Assembly (NCBI RefSeq): GCF_900496995.4
Contig: NC_044008.1
Span: 11,913,276-11,977,275, forward strand
Reading direction: 5' to 3'
Length of the DNA: 64,000 bases
From: Aquila chrysaetos chrysaetos
Lineage: Eukaryota > Chordata > Aves > Accipitriformes > Accipitridae
A program made the position numbers and the translations under genes. Below are positions 1-13,295 of the stretch, one piece after another. The notes under the pieces are model-generated. The model saw only the letters and a program-made list of their open reading frames with translations, was not told where the DNA came from and ran no database searches. Each line of letters begins with the position of its first letter. Position 1 is the stretch's first letter.

Positions 1-1645
1 GAAAATTAGCATATCATTGACAAATCACATTGATGTAAATGCTGAGAACAGAAAAGTGCTGGAGAGTATTTACACTGCTGATAAAAGGTAAAAAACAGCC
101 AGGAATGAAATTAAGACAAGAACTATCAGGTCAAAAAGAAAAGACTTGAATTTTTGTTTTTATAGTCAACCATATGGGTCCTTCCTTTCTGCCAGTGTGC
201 CTCACAACTTACAGAAAACTCAGTGCTATTTTTTTATTCTTGTTGTAGCTCCCTCCACTTGAATAGTAACACAAAGACAGCTTGACTTATGGTTTAATCC
301 TATGAGATACTGAGTTTGCTACTGAAGATGTTGGGAGGCAGACGCACCTTTTCTAGTATTTATCAACAATGAGCTGAGAGAGGACTTTAGATATTGAACG
401 CTCATGAAAAATCAGGGTCCTGGGCACGTCAGTAAAGGTATGGAGAATCTTCAGGATTTAATCCCCAAATTATATTATGAAATTACTTCCTGTAACAAAA
501 CGTGAATTGTAGTAGGGGCTTTTTTTTTTTTTTTTTTTTTTTCCCCTTTCTGTGGTAGATTGGTGCCACTAAGTAGCTCAAAGCAACCTAGCAACAGTTA
601 GTACACATCGTATGTGTGAGAGAAACACCACATTCCAGTTCTTATGATTTCTGGGATATGGCCATGAGAAAGAAAATATGCCCAGATCACTGCTGAGTGA
701 ATCTGAACTGGCTGCTCACAGCTGGGTATGTCAAAAGAGCCAGAAGAACCTCTGCTGTCTTGTCAGCTGCTTTACAATAAGAGAAAAAATTTCCTATCAG
801 CACCCTTTCCTCACCCTTAATCACCCTACGATTATCTTCTATGAAGAAGGCAGCACAGTAATTCAAGCAAACTTTGTAGACTTTAGCATATATTTGCATT
901 TGATGAATTAGAAATTGCGAAGATTAAGGATTAGCTTTGATTGGAGCAATTGGTATGGCTGCAGGAGCACAACTCCAAGGGCGAATAAAAAGAAAATTCC
1001 TCTACCACAAGAATGGCATTACATATCTACAGTAGCACTTCCCCAGCAAAACTGCAGATACTGGGAAGCACAGCATACCTCCATGGGAGAAAAAGCCCTT
1101 AGACAGGCTTTGGGAGGGCAGAGGCATTCAAAGAGTTTCTAAGCACATCCCCAACTAGCAGAACAAGGGGACAAGAGGAGGTAGAAGTCCATGCCTCTCT
1201 TTTAAAGAAGACGCTTTCTTTTGCAATCTGCTCAGATGTGGATATACTAGTGTGAAGTAGGTGTAGAGGGTATATAGGCAGAGAGGCAGGAAGACTCAAT
1301 CTTTCAGTCACCTACACAGTACATGATCACCAGATGTAGATGCAATTCCTCAGATGCCAGAGCGCTTCTTGACTTGTTCTTCTAAACAATGCCCAGATGA
1401 GCTCTTCTGCCTACTCCTTGATGAGGTTAAGGTGACTTAACATGTTAGGTTTTGGTCTTCCTCTGCTGGAAAGGGCCTGGGGGATCACTCTTACCACCTT
1501 CCCATATCACTTATCTGGAAAGGGTAAGGCAATAAGGCAATTAGTCAGAGAGAGAAAGAAGACACTTTTATGGGATTTGACCTAGACTTGTTAGCAGGCT
1601 CAGCAGTCACTAATGACCCAGCAAAAAGCACATGGAAGAAGAATA
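1..1645. other. Intergenic DNA, nothing recognised
   Basis: AT-rich sequence without a recognisable exon, RNA gene or repeat family. The small open frames here lack codon bias and overlap on opposite strands, as expected by chance. The only clear local structure is a 23-base T run at 520-542. Confidence 0.6.
520..542. repeat. Poly-T homopolymer (T23)
   Basis: An uninterrupted run of 23 T, followed by CCCC. It could be a simple repeat or the reverse-strand tail of an old retroposed sequence. I recognise no element body next to it. Confidence 0.9.
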
Positions 1646-1654
1646 CAGAAATAT

Positions 1655-2183
1655 CATAGAATCATAGAATAGTTTGGGTTGGAAGGGACCTTTAAAGATC
1701 ATCTAGTCCAACCCTCCCCTGCAATAAGCAGGGACATCTTTCACTAGCTCAGGTTGCTCAAAGCCCTATCCAACCTGGCCTCGAACACTGCCAGGGATGG
1801 GGCATCCACAACCTCTCTGGGCAACCTGTGCCAGTGCCTCACCACTCTCACAGTAAAGAATTTCTTCCTAATATCTAATCTAAACCTACCTCTTTCAGTT
1901 TAAACCCTTTACCCCTCGTCCTATCACTACAATCCGCGATACAGAGTCCCTCTCCAGCTTTCTTGCAGGCCCCCTTTAGGTACTGGAAGTTTGCTATAAG
2001 GTCTCCCCGGAGCCTTCTCTTCTCCAGGCTGAACAATGCCAACTCTCTCAGCCTGTCCTCATAGGAGAGGTGCTCCAGCCCTCTGATCATCTTCACGGCC
2101 CTCCTCTGGACTCACTCCAACAGTTCCATGTCCTTCTTATGTTCGAGGCCCCAGAGCTGAACACAGTACTCTAGCTGGGGTCT
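1655..2183 (-). mobile_element. CR1 LINE, 5'-truncated 3' end, antisense
   Basis: This is the 3' end of an avian CR1 non-LTR retrotransposon inserted in reverse. On the + strand it begins with two CATAGAAT octamers, the reverse complement of the CR1 3' terminal repeat. It continues through the conserved GGTTGGAAGGGACCT block, the 'GGGCAACCTGTGCCAGTG' segment, and the 'CTTCTCCAGGCTGAACAA' and 'CTCTCAGCCTGTCCTCATAG' segments of the reverse-transcriptase end and 3' UTR. At about 530 bp it is 5'-truncated, as most CR1 copies are. CAGAAATAT occurs directly before (1646-1654) and directly after (2184-2192), which looks like a target-site duplication. The copy matches remembered consensus well and so looks moderately young. 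The open frame inside it at 1875-2096 is a remnant of element sequence and not a host gene. Confidence 0.95.
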
Positions 2184-4559
2184 CAGAAATATATCTGAAG
2201 AATAAATTAAATAATAGGTTCCCAAGAGAGAGATTTGATCCAGACTCCCTGTGCACTAGTGTATAAATATAATGAGATTAAATACTTACAGTAGTAAGGA
2301 TCAAAGGCCAGGTTTATAACACATTTTTGGCAGGGATATGCAGAAACAAATCAATGTCTGGTGGCCTACAGATGCCTAGTAGGATGTTCCCATCTCCCAG
2401 TGAAATCAGGCTAGGTTAGAAACTTCAGAAAATCCCATTAAGTGCCTTGGTGGCAGCTCTGCATGTCTACATACCTTTAGAAAATCTAACACTCAGCTAA
2501 ATCATCAATCCAAAACCAGAAGATAGCAGTTGACAAAGGATTACAGTTCTCATCACAGTTTTTATTTCACCCAGGAAAAAGGAAAAAGCAGAAATATGAA
2601 AAATAAAACATTGCAATTTTAAGAGTTTGTAATGACATTAAGAATTTCACATCTGTGTTTTACATATAAATTGATGCACTGTATCTCCAAAAGCAGATAA
2701 AATCCAAAACAGGAATACCAAAACATCAAAGCACTTTTAATTTTTTTCAAGTCTGATTAATATTCATTAAACTTAGCTGACATAACAAAGTTCAACACAG
2801 TAACAGAAACTTATTGTGATCCTATATACTATTAGAAAAAGCATCATGGCATTTTTCCAGTTTAGATTATCAGTGGAAAGTTTCAGCATAGATGTCACTG
2901 GTCTTTCCTAAGTGTGTCATGGCCAGTATCCCCATGCGTTTACTGGATACACAGTTTGATGCTGTGCTCATTCATTTACCCTTCAAAATTCCCAGCCCAA
3001 ACAAAAAGGCACCACTTGCATCATAAGCTTAGTGACTCATACCATAAAATCAGGCTTCCTCTTTATTTGGACCTTGAACAACTGGCTTGACCCAAGATGT
3101 AACAACTGTTTGCAGAGGAAAAAAAAGCAGCAATTTCCCTTAAGCATAAGGGGAGCTGGTAATAACAGACGTCAGCTTAAGTGGGTTAACAGGGTCACAG
3201 AACCATTTACATTTTGTTTGGTGTGTGAGTTTTTGAAGTTCTGTGTAGCTTTTAAACAAATGCAATTATTGTACTAGGAAAGGAGAGGAGACAATCCTAG
3301 CAACCTTTATACAAATAATAGATCTGCTAGCTAAGAGAGTTCAAAAATCTCACTCCTTTATGTTGGGAACTATGTTTTTGACTACAAATAAATATGCTGT
3401 CAAAAGCATGGGGAGCAAACAATTTAGAATACATTGCAGACATAACAATATCAGTACCCTTTTTAACCTGAGCAGATATCAATGCTTCAGATATTCAATT
3501 TGATTTTTAATTACTATTTTTACTTAAAAATTCAATTTTATTTTAGCTTGTGAAGGTCTTCATTGTTGCCAAATCAAATTTCCCAGCTTTTTCTCCCTCT
3601 CTTGTTCCCTGACTCAGCTAATGCCCTGCATGTTTACTCTGTGCTCTTCATCATTTGTGCATTAGCAATATTCATAAGTATTCTGCAGACACATTTCTCT
3701 TCCTCTATTACCCTTATATTTTTCCTTTGTTTACACCTGTACAACCCCATCGCCTTCATAGTACGTCCCCAGATACACCTGTGCAATGTAACTGAGGATA
3801 ATGGCCATGCCATGCCAGCTGACATAAAAAAGCATTTTATTTATAAAAAAGCAGAAATGTAAGTCACTTTCCTTGGACAATACTCAAATTACCATCTCAA
3901 AGACATAAGAACATAAAAATCTAATGCCAACAAAAGAATGTCAAGTATTACAGTTTATTCATATCAACCCAATGCAGTCAAACTATGCTCACCACCATAA
4001 ACTGCTGCAGAAGTACAGTATAAAGAGAGAACCTTTTGTTCTCTATCAGTCAGAAATAAGCACAGGTTACCTAGGTGGGGTTTCACTAGAGTTACTAATG
4101 TATTTCTGGAATAGAAGAGGATTCAGTGAAAATTAAATCCTTACCAAAATAAAACACAGGAACTATCAATAACCTTTATGCTTCAAGATATCGTTATGAT
4201 TTGTTGTAGCGTACCAAACACAACCACCAAGCAGAAACAGGGTTTTGGCAATCCTCAGCTTGCTGCCAAATACTTCAGAGAATTCACATGGTCAGGAATA
4301 CAGGTGTATGATAAAACATCTTGAAATCTTTTGCCTCTCTACCAGACAGATAGAAATTGACTATGTAGAATTATAATCTTTTTTCCTTCTTCTCCCCCCC
4401 CCCGCCTCAATTGCTGCCTGGTACAGAGAACTCTCTTTGTTAATAAAAACAACTCAAGCTTGAAAGTTCAAATCCATATCAAAGCTTGCTGCCAACAGGC
4501 ACAAGCGAGGAATGTAAGAGTTGGTCACAGCAGTGGAGTAAGGGGGTAATGTAAAACTG

Positions 4560-4780
4560 CTCCTTTTTGTTTACCCCCCAGCATTCCCCGCGTTGGATCC
4601 CAGTCTGCCATGGAAACACGTGCTGAGTCAGACGGGGGAAAGCTGCTGGGCTGGTCTCACAGCCCGCACGGCGCAGGCCTTCTTCTCCTGCACCAGCAGA
4701 AATCCACTTTCACCCCTCTGTCTTCGATGCAATAATCAGGCCTGTATCTGGGCTTGCTGCGAGATTTGGGCCTGAAAGAT
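4560..4780. promoter_or_regulatory. GC-richer patch with E-box and MARE/AP-1 motif
   Basis: In otherwise AT-rich DNA this patch has several CpGs and a CACGTG E-box (4617-4622) overlapping TGCTGAGTCA (4621-4630), a MAF/NF-E2 half-site containing the AP-1 core TGAGTCA (4624-4630). Motif presence alone does not show function. It is a candidate distal regulatory element about 19 kb upstream of the SEMA3C promoter. Confidence 0.25.
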
Positions 4781-5142
4781 CTTTTTTCGGTAGTCAAAAG
4801 ATTCCGGAGATGGCTTCTAAAAAAGGGTACATTTTTTTAATAAATGCAGCCATCTCCTAATATTTTACTATATGACAGCAGTGTTTCATCCAGAAATGCT
4901 TTTTAAGATATCCAGATGTCATGTGAAATATATGTCTGTGTCCATGGTCCAGACAGATTACAAAGGCTCTAAAAATCATACCCAGACTTCATCAGGAGTA
5001 AACTGACATCATCCTACTGAACTTGCTGACTGCACTGTCTACAGTCAAGATGCTCAGAGCTGCCAATATGGGAGATATATCCCATCATCTGCAAATTTTA
5101 TATATCCTTTTATAAGCCTATAGAAAAAATCTGCCAGTACAT

Positions 5143-5159
5143 GGGGGGGGGGGGGGGGG
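5143..5159. repeat. Poly-G homopolymer (G17)
   Basis: Seventeen consecutive G followed by AGCGGGG. The run can form a G-quadruplex and is prone to length error in sequencing. Confidence 0.9.
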
Positions 5160-6289
5160 AGCGGGGAAGTGATTTAATTCTTTTTGCCCCTGAATTATAG
5201 GAAAGTTCAATAAGTGGTCTTTTTTATGCTGTGAGGATTTCTCCTCCTTCATAAGTGCTCTTTGTTCCAACATTCCCTCACCAAAAGCTCATGAAGCATT
5301 TTTATGAGCTGTATAAGAAAAGGTTGTTCTTATTCTTCCATACTCAAAATACACAATATCTGTTGTCACAGGCTATGATTTTAAGCCATTCAGTGGAGCC
5401 CATTTATCTGGCTGTATATTAGATACAGGATAAAAAATTACTTTATGTTTGGATCCCTTATACAAAGCCAGTGCATTACACTTAATAGTTGTCTAGTAGA
5501 GCTCAGTTCTGCAGTACTGCAGTCATTCTCAGGATTTCTGTTTTGTTGGAATACATCCACATATAGGGCATGAAACATGAATCATACTGACTTAGTCAGC
5601 ACACTACTTTTCTGGGAGGAGGCTTGAAAAATATCGTATCCATATAAAACCAGAAGGAAAATGTAGGCACCACTATAAAGAGTACTTTCACTTAGTTGGA
5701 ATTTGACAAGGACCATAGGACTAACATCTCCGTTCTCGCTAATCACCAATTTGGATAAGTGCTAAGCCCTGCAATTTTGCAAGTCTTCAGATGTTGCAGG
5801 AGTGTTTTCACTTCTCAAGATCAGACCTTAAATAAATTATGGGGTACTTAATAATGGCAAATGATCAGCTTTATGTCTCATCCAGCTTTATGGATCATCA
5901 TCAAACTACCAGAGGAGAGTAAGATCAATTTAATTACTAAGTTTGAAGAAGACTTACTTATTATTCCTCATTTTCAGAGCTCCTATATGTCTGCCTGCTG
6001 TATGAGTCAAGATCCCCAGGCATATTATGCTAGAGTTCTGCATTGAATTGGTCCTCTTAAGACAACAAAATGAAATGCAAGAAAAGTGATCCCCTTACAG
6101 ACTTTCCGTGTGGAAAACTTTCCAGTCACACATGTTTAAACACAAAATATTATACTGAATTTGCACCTCATCTTTTTCTCTACATTCCAGACAACTAGGA
6201 AACCCACATTCTTTGATGGCAGCATCACTGCAGGTAAGTACTTCTAAGACACATCTTTTGTGATAGTTTTCATCACATATAAAACCAGC

Positions 6290-6950
6290 CATACTGCTTT
6301 GAGAGTCCACCTAGCCCAGTAATGTCTCCAGAAATGTCCACCTGTGGACATATAAAGAAAAAGAGGACAGAGCAAGCATGTATAATATTTCACCCATAAT
6401 ACTGTTTGCCTCCAGCTACTTTCAGATTTATTTTCTAAGTGATCGTCCAATCTGTCTGCTAACCCATATAAATGCTTTGCAAACAAAGCATCTTTTGGCA
6501 AAGAGCTCCATGGTCATAAAACCTGTTGCATGAATAATCACTTCTTTTTGTTTGTTTTGAAATTCTCTACTCCTAGATGATAGTAGAGGGGGACCATCTG
6601 ATGGATCTTGTACTGGAAAAAACCATGAATAGATCCCTATCTACCCTCTCTATGGTACTCATTATTTTGCAGATCTTTATCATACTCCTAAACTTTCTCT
6701 TTTGTAGGCTGAGGAGATCCAACCTACTTCAGTTGTTTCTTGTATGAAAACTGTTCTGTATCTGTTTAACCTTATTGCCCATGTTTCTTTCTTTTGAGAT
6801 GGCAAAGTACGCAGATTATGAAACAAGGAATCATACACTAGCTTAACTATGGGGTTTTGTTTCTCTTTCTATTCCTTTCCTAACAATTCCTGATATTTTA
6901 TTTGCTTTTTTGACCACTGACACACTCTGAGCTCTTGTTTGTATAGAACT
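6290..6950 (-). mobile_element. Ancient CR1 LINE relic, antisense
   Basis: Diverged but recognisable as the old CR1 group shared by birds, turtles and crocodilians, read in antisense. Matching landmarks in order on the + strand are a 'CCACCTAGCCCAGTA' start near 6309, 'GGCAAAGAGCTCCATGG' near 6497, 'AATCACTTCTTTTTGTTTG' near 6536, 'CTATTCCTTTCCTAACAATTCCTGATATT' near 6870, and 'TTTGCTTTTTTGACCACTG' near 6900. Many substitutions and small indels mark it as far older than the copy at 1655-2183. Ends are approximate. The minus-strand frames at 6095-6501 overlap it and are not genes. Confidence 0.8.
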
Positions 6951-9900
6951 ATTTTATCAGTGAGGTTAAAAAAATTAAAGAACTAGTTCAGTGTATTTTA
7001 AACCTGTGAGACTTTACTCAAAGTAGTGATGTGCTAAGTAGTTCTGATAATAACTATATGACTATATAGTAGAGCTTTCATTGCTGAATTTAGCTGTCAT
7101 GTTTCCGTGATGGGAGAGAGACATTCAGCTGACAAAGAAGTTGCCATCTACAGCAGCTCTGATACTGGAGTAATCGTGCCTGGCTACATTCAGGTGTGGT
7201 ATTATGAAGAGGATAAGGCAGCATTAGACTTCCCTGTAAATAATGGCTGGTAAATGGTATGTTCCCATGACACATTTGTACAGTTATGTGGCATCCGTGT
7301 CCGTAAAACTGCCCTAGTTGTATTTTCTATAAGAAGTCCCAAGAGCTAATTTCTACCTCTTTGTCTTGAGACATCTGAGGAAAACAACAGCACTCTCAGC
7401 ATTTTGAAAATCTTGCAGGTTCATTGTCTGTTGAAACAAAAGCTCTGTCAAAAATTGGGACAGAGGCTTAGGAATTCAATCTGAAAGTTTCAAGTGTCTG
7501 CTTTTTTGCTAAAAAACTGTAGTAAAACAGCCACGCTGCCACATTAACAAGGCAAGGGATGTTTTGATATGACTAATTTTCTGGGGGTTGCAGAACCACT
7601 CTGGTAGTCACTGGCTTCCTATGTGCTGCAAATGTTGGTTTCTTTGTTAGTTAAAAAATGTACTTATTCCAGAAACTTTCTAACCCACCACTGAAACACT
7701 ACACCTGAATTCAATACTACATTATACCAAACTGCAGCCACAGTGCCAGTATCTCCCATTTTGTGCTCACATATGTTTTTTAGCTAATGAAGGCATAATT
7801 TTATGCTGTTTCTCAGAGACATTGGTCTTGTTCTTTCTCATATGAATTAGAATTGAGGAGAAAGGGTAAATGCTTGCTCTTGCTGTAAGAGAGAATGGAG
7901 ATAAGACCAGAGCTATCTGAATATTTCACTACTCTGCTTTTAGTTCCTCTTGATATAGCTCCTCCAAAGCCTCAACAAGAGCTTTTGGCAGGGATTCCTA
8001 ATCCTGAGCATAGTGTATGCAATGTTATCACTCCTCATTAGGTTCTGTTGATTCACTTTGGTTTTAAAGGAACCCAGGATTGATACCTGACTGCTTAAAG
8101 GGAGATCAGTGACATACTTTCTACTTTTACAAGTAATTGTGTAACAATTATAATACATAGTGTAAAGACTTTATTCAGGGACAGAGAATATAGTCCTGAG
8201 AATATGAAATGTGAAGAGGCAAAATATAGATTTTTTTTTTTTTCCAAAGGAGGAAAAGTTTCAGAGTACTGTAAAAATAAAATAGCTGCAAAGAGCAATT
8301 GACATGTTCCTTGTTAAAGCCAGCATTTAAATTGGGGGTGATTGCTTTTAAAGTACTGCAAGAAAGGGCAAGGATGCCAGGTTGGATAGCTAGCTTTAGA
8401 TGGAACGCCAGAATAAGGTGTAGTTTGAGAGGAAGATCAAAGAGAGGGACTTACAGCAATTGTATGGCATGCTGGCTACCCGTGCAGGAAGCTACAGTCA
8501 AGGCGACCAAAGTCAAAGACAGAGTGCAATTATGTAAAAACACAAATGAATACAGCATGTCCCTGCTTGGCATTCAGATCTGTCTGCAACTCTGTAACTC
8601 AGGCTGGAAGTGAACTCCTATTAGCAGGAAAAGTAGAGAGAGAAACCATAACATGCTTTGCGGATCTGGATGTCTTTATCTTCATTAGTGAATCTCACCA
8701 ACCCAGTGAATTTATTCCAGTGCGTAAATGGTTGAGCAAACTTTACAGGAAACAGAGGCAAAAGTGGGAAGAGAAGCACATGATATTGCAGAAAAATCTG
8801 TTGGCTGCTTAAAAGAAATTATTTTTTCCCCAGTTGTGTAAAATGTTAGTGCAAGGTCTCTTGCATTGTGGAATAATGATTTTCTCCACAATAAAATTTT
8901 GGATCAGTATGTTCTTAGAACAAAAGGCCTGGAAGATTTACCCTGCCAAGCTACTCTAATCTTCTGCAGGATACAGGCCCTAGGTTTTCTCTAAACTGAC
9001 TTTTATTTAATCACTGTATGCAGACTCACAAAGCTAGGACTACAATTTTAATCTCACAATATATTGAAACAAAACTGGATTTTGATTCTTTATGAGCTTT
9101 ATCATTGAGCTGATTGCATATACAGATATTCCTGATAAATAACCATGAGAAACAGCAAACAAACAGCAGAGAATGAGTCATACGATCTTCAAGCAATGAC
9201 ACTATACTGATCAGCATATACATGATAGTAAAGATACAGGCTGCATCTTCACCTACTTTCTCCTGAAGTTACAATGAGCCTTGTGATTCTGATCCATCAG
9301 TCATTCAAGCTGGCACACAATCAGACACACACTGTCTTCCTTTTATGCCAAGTACCCAACTTTCCTTTGCATGGAAATAGGAAACCATTCCTGGGTGCTA
9401 CAGTATAGATGCAGCAACAGCAATTTTTGTACTTGTTAGTTTGTACCATAACACATTTGCCCGGTTAGATTGTTGTCAGCAGTATCACTCATTTTCTGTT
9501 TATCCCAGATTTGTTTGCAAAGCTGCTGAAAAAGTCAGCCAAGTTGAATACACTGTATATTCTCCTAATGAAATAAAATATATCATCACGACAACTATTT
9601 CCCTCATGCCTAATTAGCATCTTCTCATGGGCTTTAAAATCTTGCCAGTGCTGTTAAGTAAGTAAAGGTTTGGTCCTTACCACTCTTTCCTTGCTAGGCA
9701 GCACTTAAATTATGTGAGCCCTCCCATTGACTTCAGGGAGACTGCTAGAGTTATTCATCATAAATCAAGACTGTGTCATAGCATCTGTCATTAGATAATG
9801 TCAGTATCTGCTGGAAGCCCAGTATTTTCTACAATGGATGTAAATACACTGAACACAAACCTGAAGAAAACTCAACCTGCCTTTGGTAAACTGGAGCATC

Positions 9901-10914
9901 CTTAAGATGCCAGTGCTGTAGATGATGCAGTTACTCATGTATTTTGGCAAAAGGCAGGTGTGCAAGGTGCGAAGTTTCAGGTACACACATTATCTTCTCA
10001 TATTTCACTGTTTCACTTTCCATATAACCTCCTTTTCATTGCCTTACTTTCTCTGCCTTGGAAGACTTCTTGTACAGTTAGGATATACAAACTTGTTTTT
10101 TCCAAAGGCTCAAAAATGCCACGTTCACTTCCAAACCTATGTCTCTTCTCAGACAGCAGTGCAGTGCAATGCTGCCAAATCCAAACTTGTGGGCTAGATG
10201 CCTTGTTTAACAAAAGTAACCTGAAACTCTGTAAGCTTTGTATAATGCTAACATCTGCATTTATTCAGCTGCAAATTATATGCACGAGGCTAGCTCCTAG
10301 CTGGTGTAAACAAGGACAGCTTCTCTGAAGTCACTGAGGATTGCCTCTACTTACACAATCTAAACATACGGTATATATTCATCAGTTCACTTCCCTTACA
10401 CAAAGTTGGTCAGATTGCCAGTGAGGTATTCCTTCATAGACTACTCACTCATACATAATCTTTTGCTATAAATTCCAGCCCTCGATTATAAATTCAAATA
10501 TATATCATTGCTCAGATCAAGGATGTGCTGAGGCAGTTTCATCTAGTACAAACGGTTCTTGAAACCAACATTGATTCTTAAATTTTCCATTTAAAAATGA
10601 ATCTCAGAAAGTTTAACTCTCTGCTGCAGCTGTCCTTTTGTGCACAGATTGGGCAACTGAGTTGGCACTTTCTCTCCTGCTCCATGCCCACTGAGTCATG
10701 GACGCAGAAATCCCCTCTTGCTGTTTTTATATGGAAGAGAAAACCTTGTTTTCCACCTGCCCCACACCCTGTCCTTTGCTTTACCTCATGGCCACTAGCC
10801 CACGCTCAGAATCAGCTGGAGTTTGACATCCAATTCCTGGCTTAAAGGCCAGGAAGAGCAAACAGAACTAGAAAATAGGACAGAAAAGGGGGATCAAATA
10901 GCAGTCTTGACTAG
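6951..10914. other. Intergenic DNA, nothing recognised
   Basis: No recognisable exon or repeat family. A short T run occurs near 8230. Open frames of up to 122 codons (9960-10,328 region) overlap on both strands and match no family I know. Confidence 0.5.
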
Positions 10915-11254
10915 ATAAAAGGGAGTCACAAACAGAGAGGCAGATTCTCCTTGCAGGAGCCCAGTGAAAGGACAGGGTGTAATCAAGGAAAGGATGGGCC
11001 AAAACCGATGTAAGGAAACTCCACTAAGACAGGAGGAAAAATTCTTCACTATGAGAGTGCCTATGGGCAGGAGCAGGCTGCTCAGGGAGGTGGCAGAACA
11101 TCGGTCCTTGGAGGTTTTCAAGACCTGACGGGATAAGGAGCAACGTGATCTCACTTTGAGGTTGAATTTAACTCCAGAGTTAGTCCTGCTTTGAGAGGGG
11201 ATTGAACAAGATTAAATCCCTGCAAAACTAAATCATTCTGTGAATCTGTGGTTT
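10915..11254 (+). mobile_element. CR1 LINE 3' end, sense orientation
   Basis: Contains CR1 3' region landmarks in + orientation: 'GGAAACTCCACTAAGACAGGAGGAAAAATTCTTCACT' near 11,013, 'GCTGCTCAGGGAGGTGG' near 11,079, 'CTTGGAGGTTTTCAAGACC' near 11,107, 'CCTGCTTTGAGAGGGGATTG' near 11,187, and a terminal ATTCTGTGAATCTGTG near 11,233-11,250. The 5' boundary is approximate. It is moderately diverged. The minus-strand open frame at 10,894-11,154 is a shadow of this element. Confidence 0.85.
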
Positions 11255-11382
11255 CATTCAATTCATTTTTCAGGTGACAAAAATGTCAACAAGAGACAGT
11301 TCCAGTGACTGCAGGTGAGTAACACTGCGCTAACATTAATATAATTTACAACAAAACCCATGCTCTCCTTTGTGACTGAGAT

Positions 11383-11455
11383 TATATTATATATTATATA
11401 TTTTAATATGATATGATATGATATGATATATGATTATATAATATATAGTATAATT
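11383..11455. repeat. AT-rich low-complexity tract with (ATATG)4
   Basis: Alternating TATAT sequence surrounding four perfect ATATG units at 11,406-11,425. Confidence 0.85.
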
Positions 11456-13275
11456 TTTTCATTTAAGCTCCCCCCTCCCCAACAGATGATAGCCTAATTT
11501 TTCTGAAATGGTCTGATAAAATCTACAATTTAGGCAGACATGAAGAATGAGAAAACACTTTCAGCTATTTGCTATAGAATACAGGTTTCCCAACCTAGCG
11601 CACCAGCTTTGATAGCTTGGAAGATTTTGTTTCATCCTCAGAGAGAAATTTCTAAAGAAAATGTAGACTTTAAGGAACAGGGACATGAAACAGTATTAAA
11701 AGAATGGAACATTTCAGCGTCTGGGATTCTCTGTATATGTTAAATACCAAAGGATTTGAATTTCTTTTGATACTAAAGATTAAAAAATAAAGGTTTGATT
11801 CGTCATTTTATCTTGATGTGCTTTTTTAAATCTGTAAATGCTAGTAAAACATGCTTTATTTCTAACTTCTCTAGAGCTTTTGATGATAACTAGACATTAT
11901 GTTTGTGATTTTTTGCAGAAAGTGAACTTTTTACTCTGAATTCCCTTCAATGCTATTATTTGCAGTTTATTTTTTACTGATACCAGCTAAGATGATATAA
12001 CCTCAAATGGAATCTAAGTGATAAAAAAAAATCCAAAATGAATTTTTGTTTGTTTCCCTCATACTAGTACATCCTATATAAAAATTACTTTTATTTAGAC
12101 TGTGTGCAGGGGGCCATCTGCTCACTGAAAGCAGCTGATCTGTGTACAAATTCTGTGTTCCTGTGTCATAAGAAATTACTAACCCCATATATGGAAATCA
12201 CATGATTTTCACTTATTGCAATTGTGCAAGACGAACATAAAAATAAAATTAAAAATTAAATCATTCTCTCTTGATTGCAATTTACATCACCCTGCACCTG
12301 TGTAAACCACCAAACAAGGTGTGAAGCAGTCAGCAGCGAGGGCCGAAATATTTCTTCACTAACAAAGATACTTTAAAAAGATTATTGTCAAAAATAAGTT
12401 TCTATGATAGGAAAAGAAAATTAGCATCTTTAAATATTTACAAAGTGAATGTGTATTTTAAAACCAATTAGGAAATCAATATCCTCTCTAAGATGTAAAT
12501 AGAGTCTGACAAACTATTCAGAATGAAAAATGTATTCAACAACTTGAGCCCCATTTTCTTTTCATGCATCTTTTGTGAATAGACTTGATTTTTGATAATG
12601 CCCTCATTATTCAAAAATATTTTAACCAGTCATTACCCAAAGATGAAGATAAGCAGGAGTAAGTCCTGAGGCTGTTTGAGGCAGCTCACAAATATTCATT
12701 TGTGCTTTAAATGATTTTTTTTCTGCATATCAGGATTGTTCTATGAATGCTCACAGAGTTTGAAAGATGATAGAAAATACTCTTGATAAATGTTCTTTTT
12801 TCTGCAGCGACTTCTTTCAAATTTAGCTAGGTTGCTAACTTCATGCCTTCTCTTGATTTGAAAGGAAGTCTCATACAAATACAGCAAATGTGCGACACTA
12901 TCTCCGACAAAGTAGATTTGTACAACATCAAAAACACAGGTATGGTCTGGCATTACTGGATTTCGCTGAAGGCTTCTTAAAAGCCCTTCAGTGTTTGTTT
13001 TGAGTCATAATGGATTAGTTTTAAGAATCCACCTAAAGGCAATATAGCATTAGGTGAAGAATGCATTGAGAAACAGATCCTTTCTGAAAAGTTTCCTATT
13101 CAAATAGAGAAGCTAGAGAAAGAATGCGGCAAGGGAGTCTCCTTGTCTCCTTTTCTGTGGGAGGTAAAGTCAAGGCACATAGGATTGAAGGTGATGTGAC
13201 ACACAGGAATTAACCATCACAGAAGAAATTTAGAGTTCTGCATTTATATCAGGTTTTAGCGGGGGGAGGAGGGAA

Positions 13276-13295
13276 GTTTGTTTGTTTGTTTGTTT
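13276..13295. repeat. (GTTT)5 microsatellite
   Basis: Five perfect GTTT units directly after a GGGAGGAGGG purine run. Confidence 0.9.

Larger units (their letters stand above)
2193..6289. other. Intergenic DNA with short G/C tracts
   Basis: No exon, RNA gene or interspersed repeat recognised. It contains a C10 run (4394-4403), a G17 run (5143-5159) and a small GC-richer patch at about 4560-4780. The predicted small frames have no family resemblance. Confidence 0.55.

Noticed and set aside
1875-2096. 73-codon minus-strand frame resembling a protein fragment
   Set aside because: It is part of the CR1 element and not a host gene.
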